From Sternotherus odoratus (taxonomy: Eukaryota > Chordata > Testudines > Kinosternidae), in contig JAVMKO010000006.1 in assembly GCA_032164245.1 (NCBI GenBank), positions 6,649,001-6,713,000 on the forward strand: DNA of 64,000 bases, in the 5' to 3' direction. The translations under genes were made by a program, and so were the position numbers. A model generated the notes under the pieces. The model was given only the letters and a program-made list of their open reading frames with translations, ran no database searches and was not told the origin of the DNA. Positions 41,901 to 53,900 of the stretch are shown piece after piece. Positions within the stretch are counted from its first letter, which is position 1; every line of letters starts with the position of its first letter.

Positions 41901-44900
41901 ACCTCTGGATGGGATTTTGCTGCATGTGGAAGCTCTGACCAACGGATTGATGACCCATCCCTGGAGGGGATGCATTCCAGAGACTTTTATCTGAACCTGC
42001 AGTTTATTCTACAGCTGCAAGCCTGAACCAAGAGATGTGCCATTACTGCATGTAATTGATTTCTTTTAACCATTCCTAACCCTCACCTATACCTTTTTCC
42101 TTGTATAATAAACCTTTAGATTTTAGATTCTAAAGGATTGGCAACAGCGTGATTTGTGGGAAGATCTGATTTGTATATTGACCTGGCTCTGGGGCCTGAT
42201 TCCTTGGAATTGGGGAGAACCGTTTTCTTTATTTGGGGTATTGGTTTTCATAACCATTGATCCCCAGGACAGGTGGCTGGTGGTGGTGATACTGGGAATC
42301 TGGAGTGTCTTAAGGGGATTGCTTGTGTGACTTGTGGTTAGCCAGTGGGGTGAAACCAAAGTCTTTTCTGTTTGGCTGGTTTGGTTTGCCTTAGTGTGGA
42401 AAAACCCCAGCTTTGGGCTGTAGTTGCCCCTTTGGAAGCAATCTGTCCTGATCTGACACTCACAGTTGGATCCCACCAGGAACAGCACTGTCCCACAGCC
42501 CCACTACGTAATTTTCTTGTTCAACTTGTCAATAAGACTCTTAAAATGAGCATTCTTAGTTGCCAGAGAAAGATGATCCGTCACACTCTCAGATCTTGGG
42601 AGACAGACCAGTCCTCCCTTACAGACAGCCCCCCAACCTGAAACACATACTCACCGGCAACCATGCACCACACAACAAAAACACTAACCCAGGTACCTAT
42701 CCTTGTAACAAAGCCCGATGCCAACTCTGTCCTCATATCCACTCAACTGACACCGTCATAGGACATAATCACATCAGCCACGCCATCAGAGGCTCATTCA
42801 CCTGCACGTCGACCAATGTGATATATGCCATCATGTGCCAGCAATGCCCCTCTGCTATGTACATTGGCCAAACCGGCCAGTCTCTCTACGCAAAAGAATA
42901 AATGGACACAAATCTGACATCAGGAATCGTAACATTCAAAAACCAGTAGAAGAACACTTCAATCTTCCTGGCCATTCCATTAAAGACTTGAAGGTGTGAA
43001 TTTTAAAACAGAAAAACTTCCAAAACAGACTCCAACAAGAAATTGAAGAACTGGAATTAATTTTCAATTGGACACTATAAACCAAGGGCTTAACAGGGAC
43101 TGTGAATCGCTCTTACTGCATGAATTGATTGCATTTCCCTAGTTAATTTACCTTCAATAGTTTTATCTCCTGTCAGAGATTCCACTTCAAAAGGTTGTTT
43201 TCGGGGTTTTTTCCTCCTGCTGATAATGCCCCATCCAAATTAAACAGCCTCTTAGAATTGGTATGCTAATGTACAACTTTTTTTCTTCTGTGTATATCAA
43301 TACATCTTACTTCTGTTCCATTCTATGCATCCGATGAAGTGGGCTATAGCCCACGAAAGCTTATGCTGAAATAAACTGGTTAGTCTCTAAGGTGCCACAA
43401 GTCTTCCTCGTCTTATTTTATGGATACAGACTAACACTGCTGCTAATCTTAAACCTGCTTTAGCAATAGCAGTTGTGGTTTTCCTTCTGTTGCTAGCTAG
43501 TTACGTGTTGCTCAGAGTGAAAAAGCAGTTTGATACGTAACCTGCATCTCTCCTCCTTCCATCTCAACTCCTTAAAAGAGGTTCTGCTTTCATCTGAACT
43601 TCATCAGGCTTCTTCTGAGCTCTGGCTTCCTTGGATATGTCCAAGTCAGCAACTTGTCTCCAATGGGGCATTTTTTTCCCCATCATGCCTCCAAAGAGGT
43701 GCATCTCCAAATTATAGATCGAAGAGTTAGCTTGGGGACTGAACTGTCAGTGACACTCCAGATGAGACCTAAAATAGCTTCTTCTTTTTTCTAAAGCCAG
43801 TGGATATCTTGGCATCTTCCTAGTTGGTAAACCCTGAAAGACGTCTCCCTCTACTGCCAGCCGCTCCCCCTCCTTGATCATCTGGAGGGGCCTCTTATGA
43901 GTAACTTCAGCCACAGCAACCAGTCGCTTCCCCTTCTACAAAAGCCTGCTTAAATGTGTTGCCTCGTCATCGCTCCCTGTCATGTATAGCAATATGACTC
44001 CAGGCTCTGCTTTGCAGAAGACTAAGAGGTCCTCTGGCAGGTTGCCTCCCTAAGGTTGGCTTATCCATGACCTCCAACCTGTCTGAGTGTTTTTCTTTTT
44101 AATGATGCAACTGACTAGACCGCTTCCCCTTCTGTAATTACACAGTAGCAGACGTGCATGTAAATCATGCCTGAGAGTTCTTGTATCCCAAAAATATCTA
44201 CGCTAGATAATGAAACTAGTTTTGTCACTGATCAGTGAGCTCCCAAGATGCTCCACATTCATTCTTGTACCCTTCAACCTTTCCTCATTAGCTTTATCTG
44301 GTTCTCCTGTGTTAATGAACATCTAGTATCTCTCTTTCCTCAGGAGTATGACTCTCAGGATGGGTTCACTGGAGGGGGATCCTGGGGAGTTAAAACTGCC
44401 CAGTTCACCAGCTAAGGAGTCTCCAGAAATTGGAAGTGCCCACCACCATGTGACATAGTAGACATACTGCCACCTTTCTGTTCTGGGAAATGCAGGGTGC
44501 ATCCCAACAAGCCCTTGTTATTGGTCAGTGACTTTATGATCGGGGCACTAGCATTCTGGGAGGGAAAAAACTCACCCTCCATGGTTTCTGTTCTGGGTTT
44601 CCTTTCTTGGTTAGACTGAAGGATTTTTGCAGACTTGAGATGCTTCTGGGGTGTAGTCCCAGAAGAGCCTGTACTATTACAATCACCTACAATCCAAGCC
44701 CCTGCAGTGTATCAAAGATGTACCTTATACAGAGACTGTTTAGCAGCATAGCTATTCTGGCCTACTCCAGTAGTGTAGAGGCAGCTTGTGCCAATAGAAG
44801 GGGTCTTCACATTCCTGTAGGACCACCATCTCCTCATGCAATAGTAGCTACATCAAGGAAAGCATCCAATGAAGTGGGCTATAGCTCACTAACTAATTTT

Positions 44901-47900
44901 ATCTGAGCATGAGCTTTAGTCTCTAAGGTGCCACAAGTATTCCTCGTTTTTGTTTATCAATGAAAGAATTCTTTGACATCACTGTATCTACACTCAAGTG
45001 TTAGGTCGACACAGCTACATAGGTCGACGTTTTCTCACCCTGACCAATGTAGCGATGTCAACCTAACTCTTGAGTGTAGCTGGCTGTTAAGGACAAAAGA
45101 GCATCTCCAAATGTGACTGCTTCATGGTGACAACACACCCAGATGTCTCCATAATCTCCTTTTTGAAATTAGGCAACCATGTTCTCTCTCATCGTTCTGC
45201 TTGGAGAGAGGACTTCCAACAACTGCAGTTGAACCAAGACAGTTCTAAGGAATAATATGCAATCCCTTTTCATCCAGCTGAAAGACTGGGCTAGTGGTAC
45301 ACCCCTGTACTCTGACTATTTGAATGGGGGACTTGGGAGGTAACTGCCTGTGCTGTGTCTGTCTATGTGGAGTACTTGGAGCTCTTAGCTCCTTCCTTCC
45401 TAGAGAAACTTCTCATTTACAACTCCAAGACTGGATGGTGGTGCTAGTACAGCACTGAACAGTCCCTCTGTATATGAAGTGTGCACACTTGACACTAGCA
45501 CAAAGAAGCTCTGCTAGACCAAGGGACATGTATGTATAGGTCCACCAGGCTAATATGACTCAGCCTGCCAGGGCGGGGCACAAATGGTTTATATCTACAG
45601 ACCGTGAGGCCTAAAATATATCCCTTGCTGGCTAAGATAGTAATCAAAATCTCATGGCTTTCTTGTCCCTTCTTGTTAATTTCCAACGTGATTCCAGGAC
45701 ATGTGGCCATATCAAAACTTTGTAACTAGAAATCTATGTTCTTATACATACTAACTGCTTGGGTGGTGGAGTAGTGTTTGTATATAAATGATGAGGCAGA
45801 GTCTAAGGAAATTGTAAGTGGTGGAATAGACACAAGTCTGCTTGGGCCAAAATCACATTAGGGAAGAAAGCTACTAGATGTTCCCCCTGATAGTGTGTGG
45901 GGTGTGTTATAAGCCACCGGGATCCAATATGGATAGAGATCGCTTTAATGTTTAAAAAAATAAATACTACTGGGAATTGTGAGATTATGGGAGACTTTAA
46001 CTTCCCTGATATAGATTGGAGGACAAGTGCTACCAATAATAGGCCCAGATTCTCTTGGATGTGATAGCTGACAGATTTCTTCAGCAAACAGTTGCCGAAC
46101 CAACAAGAGGTGATGCCATTTTAGATTTGGTAGGGGACCTAGTAGAAGAACTGGATGTAGCGGACAACCCTGGTTCTAGTAATCATGATCTAATTCTGTT
46201 TTAAATTTTAAATGGCAGGATAAACAAAAATAAGTCTGCAACAAGGGTCCTAGATTTTAAGATCAACTTTAACAAAGTAATTCCAAGCCGCCTCCACCTT
46301 CAGATCTCTAATTCCCTTAGTTTCGTCAACTTAAAAAAAAAAATTATCTAAAGCCTGCATCCTGAGCAAGGGGAAAAAAATTTAGGGAAGAGTTGCAGAC
46401 CAAGCTGGATGAGCAAGCATCTCAAACAGGTGATTTAAGAGAAAGCAGAAAGCCTACAAGGAATGGAAGATGGAATGTATCAGTAAGGAAAGCTTCTGCT
46501 TGGAGGTCAGAAAGTGTGAGGATTAAGTGAGAACTGTTCAAAGCCAAGCAGAGTTGGACCTTGCAAAGGGAATTAAAATGAATAGTAAAAGGTTCTAGAG
46601 TCCTATAAATCAGAAAAAATAAGAAACTAAAGTGTGGGACTGCTAAACACGGCGGATCGGGTGGAGATTAAAGACTATTTAGGCAAAATCTCAAATACTT
46701 TGTCTCAGATTTTAGACTAATGAAGAGCTTAGGGATAGTGGCATGGTGGCTAATGGTAATGACGATATAGAGGTAGAAGTCAAACTCCCAGCTAATTGGG
46801 GGAGCTGAATTGCAAACCCAATCGCAAGAATTTTTAATAAATCTGAAATCAAAAGATGTACACTGACTGCCAATTGCCAGTCTAGTTCCTATTTTTAAGA
46901 AGCGGGTGGCGGGAGCTATCTGGGAAACTAGAGGTCTGTTGGTTTGACCTCAGTTGTAAGCAAGGTTTTTAAACAACTACTTTCCCTTTCAAAATTTAAG
47001 GGCATACTGGTGAATGGTAATTGGGATAAAATACAACTTTGGTCTGGGACGATCTAACTTTTTGTAAAAACCAACCTGATCATCATCTTTGAGACGATTA
47101 CTGTGTGGGGGTTTTAAAGGGAAATGTGGTAGGCATTTGATACAGTTCCACATGAGAAACTTTGTTAAATTGGAGAAGATGGGGGTTTAATGCAAGATTT
47201 GAAAAGTGGATACTGGACTGGTTAAAGGGGAGGCTACAACGGGTCCTACTGAGAAGTGAACTCTAAGGCTAAAGGGAGGTTACTAGTGGAGTTCCTCAGG
47301 GACCAGCCTCGGAACTAGTCTTTAACATTTTTTATTACTGATCTTGGCACAGAAGTGGGTGTGCACTAATAAAATTCACAATGACACAAATTTTGGGAGT
47401 TTTTGCCAATATGGAGAAGGATCCGAACATCCTACAAGAACAGGGAGTGATAGAAATGGGATGCAATTTAATAATGCAAAGTGCCAGGTCATGCATTTAG
47501 GAACTAACAAGAATTTTTCCTATAAACTGGAGACTTTTTTTCATTTGGAAGTGACTGAGGAGGAGAAAGATCTGGGTGTATTGGTTGATCAGAGGATGAC
47601 TTTGAGCTGTCACTGTGATGTGGCCATCAAAGGTTAATGTGATCCTGGATTACATCAGGCAAGGCATTTCAAGTAGAGACGGGGAAGTGTTAGTACCACT
47701 ATACAAGGTGCTGGTGAGACCTCCTCTGGAGTAGTGTGTGCAGTTTGTCTTTCATGTTTAAGAAAGATTAATTCAAATTAGAACTGTTGCAGAGAAGGTC
47801 TACTAGCATGATCTGAGGAACAGAAAACCTACCTTGTGAAAGGAGACTCAAAGAGCTTGGCTTGTTTAGCTTAACCAAAAGAAGGTTGAGGGGAGCTGAT

Positions 47901-50900
47901 CTCTCTCTAAATACATCAGAGGGATAAATACCAGGGAGGGACAGGAGTTATTTAAGTTAAGCACCAACGGGGTCCTCAGAACAAATGGATAGAAACTGGC
48001 CCTCAATAAGTTTAGGCTCAAAATTAGGTGACTGTTGCACAACTTCAGTCCTCTGATGGTTAGAAACAGCCTCCCAAGGGAGCAGTGGAGGCAGAAAGCC
48101 GAAATGGCTTCAAGACTTTGCTGGATAAATTTATGGGGGGGATGGTATGACAGGGACTGCCTATGAGGGCATGTGGCCCAACAGTGACTGTCAGTACCAA
48201 AAATCCCAACTGCTGGAGACAGGACATTGAGTTACTACAGAGAATTCTTTCCCAGGTGTCTGGCTGGTGGATCTTTCCTACAGGTTTGGGGTCTGATTCC
48301 CATATTTGGGGCTCCCCTGGGTTAGATTGGCAGACCCTGGTTTGTTTGGGGGGTGTGTTTTTTTTTTTTGTTTTTTTTTTTTTTTTTATGCCTGCCTCTG
48401 CGGTCTGGGTCATGAGTCACTTGCAGGTTTAATCTCGTGTAAATGGTGGATTCTCAATAACTTGAAGCCTTTTACTGAAGTCTGAGCCACTATCCCTATC
48501 CCTGTCAAAGGCTTGACACATCTATTTGCCGAGGGAAATTGGCAAATTTTCGGCCACTTCCGAGCTTTCATTTTTGTAACTAATTGGAGTCCTCTGCAGT
48601 CCTAAGACCCCTCCAGATGTGTTGCTTTCTTCCGGAGTCTGCAGTCTCTGGAAGGACAGGTGTGACCTTTCATCTGTTCCACCCGCCCCTAGAGCACAAC
48701 TGGTGCACAGCCGAGCTGCTCTGAAGGATTCTGCTGGCGCTTCAGGGAGGATGTGAAACCAGTCTTGCTCCTCTCTCCTAGGCCTGCTTTTCCAAACACG
48801 GCGAGGAGCCGCTGCACTCTTGGTGTCTCGGGATGGGGTAGGCGCCCTGGGCATCTGACCAGCGAATCAAATTAGCAGCAGATCCACCAACTCTATCACT
48901 GTTGCACAACCGCATCCAGGAACCCCTGAATCCCCAGTCCCTGACTTGCTGTGCAGGAAACTTGCCTTACGGGGTGGGATTCCCCGTTCGCCTCAAGAGG
49001 CTGATCATTCTGTTTTGGCCTCCTAAGGTTTGTTCCTCCTCCTCCTCCTTCCCTCCCCTGCCCCACCTCCAAGAGCCCTTGTCACTGGCCTGACTTCGCT
49101 CCCATCCGAATTGATGGTATTTTTACCCTGGAGTAGAAGGGCAGCAGAGGTAGGGCAGTGCTGAGAGCTCTGGAATTTCCCCTCCCCCTTTAATCTTGAG
49201 GGGTAAAACTTGTTCTGGGGGCTACAGCTATTCTTTCTTCTGCCACCCTAATCCCTCCCTCCCCCCATTTGCCCTGTTAGCAACTAAGATCCTCTTCTAG
49301 ATGGGATGACTTGTCAAGGGCTTGCAAATAAATCCTCTAGTAGCAGTAAGCTATGGCCTGCCTAAATGGTGAGAAGTGGCATTGAGGAGGTGAGATGTAA
49401 CATGATGATGGCTGCTCTTAAAGTCTGATTTCTCCTGCCGACGATTACAAATATTTCAAGGGCTAGTAAAAAAAATAAAAATAAAAAATTAAGTACTGGT
49501 CCTGCATGCTCATCGCCAACTTCTCATGGCAGCAGCTGAACAAGCTTTGGGGTGCTCTGGCAACTCTTTACAAGTCCGCCCTAATGCTTGCATCCGTGTC
49601 TAATGGTCCTGGACAGGAAACCTGCTGCCTAGTACAGCCAATTAAGTACCAAGAAATACTCGTTAGATCAAGATTAAACCAGACTTTCTCTTACCTCCCA
49701 CTGGGCGTGCAGGGGATTGTAGTGTAGCAAAGAGTGCTGGAGGAAGAAAACACGAGCCAAAAACTGTTCTCCTTTAATCTCTTAAAAGCCAGATCTTAGC
49801 TCTGACTTGCGCCTTTCCGAATAGTCACTCAGGGTGATAATACAAAGTCTTAGTTGGCACACACATGTTGAGGATACACAGGCACTCATTAACCCCGGAC
49901 TTCTCCAGTTGACTCACCTTCATGTCCCTCTTGGGGTATGTCTATACTACCCACCAGATTGGCAGGGAGTGTTCGATGTATCGGGGATTGATTTATTGTG
50001 TCTTGTCTAGACGCCATAAATGGATCCCCGAATCGATGCCTATACTCCACCTCCGCAGGAGGAGTAAGTGGGGTCGACAGGGGAGCTGCCTCGGTCAACG
50101 GTCAGGTAAGTCGAACTAAGATACTTCGACTTCATGTACACAAATAGCATAGCTGAAGTTGTGTATCTTAGGTTGAACCCCATCCGTAGCGTAGCCCAGG
50201 CCTTAGTGTTTTCAAAACCAGAAAATCCCCAGCGTAGTGGGCTAGCTTTGAGAACAAGGCCAGTGTTCTGATCTGCCAGCGTAGTCACAGCTTGGAGGAA
50301 TATGGAAAAAACCCTTGCCCTGTCAATAGCATGGTGGGGGAATAACTCTTCAGGGTGGATTGGGAAGCAAAATATGAGCTTTTTTTGGTGGTCTTAAGCT
50401 AGTCTCTAGCTACGAGGCCTAAAGGGCAACGGGGTGGGGGGCAGATTATCCTACATCTGCCTACTGTGTGGCATTCTTCACCTCTGAAGAGTCTGGTACT
50501 AGCCACTGTCAGATGGAATACTGTACTAGACCTCTGGAATTGCCACGTTGGATTGGACATGTGTTCAGTCATGAGGGCTAATGGCAATGTTATGGCAAAG
50601 GTTTCCTGGAAGCCTTTTGCCATTGGTAGTTGCTGAAACCCAGTATTCTGAAACCTCTCATAATGGGAGTTGGCAGCTTTGATGGTTCAGACCTGAAGGC
50701 GGAGGGAGACGTCCAGTCAGGATGTTGTCCTATTAGTCAGCAGTGAGCTGTGGTTCATCAGCCACAAAAAACCCATGATGTGGAAGCTGTAGGCACTTAG
50801 CCTTTCCGTAGAACTTCCTGCAGCAATTGAGCATCGGCACTTGGGCAATGACCATACAACTGCTTTGAGATCCAAGGGCAAGTGTCTGCTAGAACTGGTC

Positions 50901-53900
50901 AAGTCTTACTCCCAATCCTTCAGCAAAACCATGCCAAGCGTTCTTCGGAGCTGTGCTACTCCATCAAACTTGCCACTTTGGCTTCAGAAATCTTGAGACC
51001 GTGAGTGTGACTCCGTTTCGGAACCTTTCCTTGCCAGACTAGCCCAGTCAATGCTTACAAGTAACAGCTGGTGCTCTCCAAAGACTGGAATTGTTTCTTC
51101 TCCTCCTGCTTCAGTGTACAAATAATGGAAGTACTTCAAGTAGTGATGTTGTGTTACAAACCCACATGGCCTGAAGGCAAGTAGGAGCCGTTCTACTTGC
51201 TGGCCACGTTGAGGCCGTTGCCAGTTAACTTCACTGAAAAACAGGGCTCTTTACTGGATTAGACAGGGAGGTCGCAATATTCTTGTCTCTTGCATCTCCG
51301 TAGCTGGCCTTGGTGGATTAACCTATAAGCAATAAAAGCATGTGCTTAGGGCACCAAGAGAAAAGGGGCCCCAAGCAACAACAAAAAATGGTGACAAAAT
51401 TACAAGTTTGCACGGCCTTAAATTTTTTTTAAAAGTCTCAGTTAATGTCTTGGGCACAAGTCCAGGGCCTCAGGGCCCCTTGTGCCTGTCTATATAAAGC
51501 TCATCAATTTTTTTTATTTAAATAAGACATTGGGTGATTTTTTAAAAAAAAAATCTCAATGTTGCGTCGATTACACTTTTTTCCCAGACTTCCCTCGCAT
51601 CGATAAAAGCCTCGCGGTATCCAAACAATAATTTAAAAAATCTGACAATGTGAATAAAACACATTTCCTCCATTGTTCCGTATATTTCACTTTTTCTTCG
51701 CCGCCGTTACTTGCGACAACACGTGTAATCTAGAGCGACGTCCTTGATCACGGTACATAAGCACAATATTTGCTTGAATAAGTGGCAGCGGTTTTCAGCT
51801 TTGTTGGACAAGTTTTTATCAATTGTGTGTTGTACTTCCATATTTGAAAAATGGGCAACCGATTGAATGTTTTTTAACCTTTCTGGAACTAAAGAGCCAT
51901 ACTGGAGAGGATATAGCAAATCAGGTAATGGAAAACTTAGTTGAAATTCGCAAACTTAATTTTTCCAAGTACAGGGGTCAATCCTATGACAATGTTGCAA
52001 ACATGTCAGGTCATTACAAAGACATGCAGCAAAAGAGATGGCAAATTCATTGCGTTCCAAAATATGTGCCCTGTGCAGCATTCATTAAATTTGGTTGGCC
52101 GCAGTGCTGTTGACTGTTGTGGAATGGCGGTTGTTTTTTCTGTACAGTCCAGTTGCTGTATACCTTTTTTTTTTCTCGGCGTCAACAAACTGATGGAAAA
52201 TTCTGAAAGATTGTCCGGGAGATAGTGTTAAAACCCCTCTCTGATACCAGATGGGAGGCGCATGCCGTTGCAACAAATGCAATTTTGAGTTCTTTCAACA
52301 AGATTTTTGGAAGCTTTAGAATGTGTAGCTGATGACCAGTCGGAGAAGGGAGACAGTAGATGGGAAGCAGACAACATTGCAAACAAGATGCTAGAGCTAG
52401 AGTTGGTTTTTATGCTCATGCTGTGGGATGACATTTTGCAAGAATTTTACGGAACAAGTCAAGCTCTGCAAAAAGTGGATGTGGTCTTAAAGACTTGAGC
52501 AGATTTATCCTTAGCTGAAAAACTGTGGGCTAAGCGAGATGATTTTGAAAGAATTGAGACGCTTTCAAAAGAAATGCTACCAGAGGGGAGTGATTACAAA
52601 ACATCTCACACTTGCAAATGTATTAGAAAGACGCTACCCAATGATGGAAATGCACCAGAAGTAGAGCTGACCCCTAGAGGAAAAATTCTACATTGCCACC
52701 TATAACGTAATCATTGATCAGTTAGAAACCCAAATGAGAAGGGGAGAAATGTATGTTGAGATTGCAGACAAATTTTCTTAAGCGATGTCCCAAATAACAT
52801 CATTTCATCTGCTGAAAAAGAAAGATACACTCAGTGTTCCCAAAAGCTAGTTGAGGCCGACCCAAGGGATTTGGACACTAACCTTTCTACTGAGCTTCAG
52901 CAGTTGTATTCTTGTGTGTCACAAGCTGTTTAACACTAGCAAAGTACATTTTCTCCTACTGAACTTGATGAAGTAATTGTGGATGACAAAATTGTCAGTA
53001 TTTCCAAATGTAGACATTGGTTTTCGCATCTTTTTTACTTTCATGGTCACAAATTGTACAGCAGAGCGCTCATTTTCAAGGTTAAAGGGTATTAAAAACC
53101 CTAATCGAACAAGGATGGTCCAAGACAGGCTGGATGATTTGGCTCTTCTAAGTATAGAGGCAGATTTAGTCAGGGAATGGACATTTAAAGATATAATTAG
53201 CCTTTGCTCTCCAAAAATCAAGGAGGAAGTTAGTAAATATGAATTAATAAATACATTTTAAGAAGTTTTTATCAAGTGTCCACTTCCAAGTTTTCAACCC
53301 ATATTCAATTTAAATTATTGTGAGCCTTGTTCTTGTCCCTCTCAACTGAACTGTGTTTGGGTAGCAGCTTTGTCACTTTGCGAGTAAAAGCTGGGTTGTG
53401 AATGGGGGTGAGAGTTGAAGGGGGGGGGGGCATTGCTTGGGTGTGCTTAGGGCCCCAGGAGCAATTAATCCGCCCCTGGTAGCTGGAGACTTGTGTCTGG
53501 TTCCTGTATCCTCAGACACCGGTAGGCTCCTTTGAGAGATTCTAGGTGCCCGCTTCACTGAAGTTCAAACCCTGTCAAAGTCCTTGGTAAAGACACCAGA
53601 AGTATTACTCAGCACCGTATGATGACTACTCACTGCAGTTTGAAGCGCAATAGACACTTGATCGAAATGGGGTGACTCCTTCCTGCCTTGCTAACCCCGG
53701 CTCAGCAAAGAGGTTAGGACTCCGCCTTCTCAGGAGGTGCGTGGGTGTGTTCCAAAGGACAAAGTCTTGTATTTTGACCCCAAGCGGGGCCTCTTTAGCC
53801 TCTGTTTTGGAATGTTATCCGGGGCTGCTCTTGGGCACTGTGGCCCTCTGCCCAGGGCAGGAGGAGGGTCCGAGGCTCCCCACAGCAGGCTGCCTGGGAG

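Noticed and set aside
48522..48854. 110-residue minus-strand frame as a separate gene
   Set aside because: No recognisable domain, no promoter or splice evidence, and it lies in a GPR137C intron beside LINE debris.
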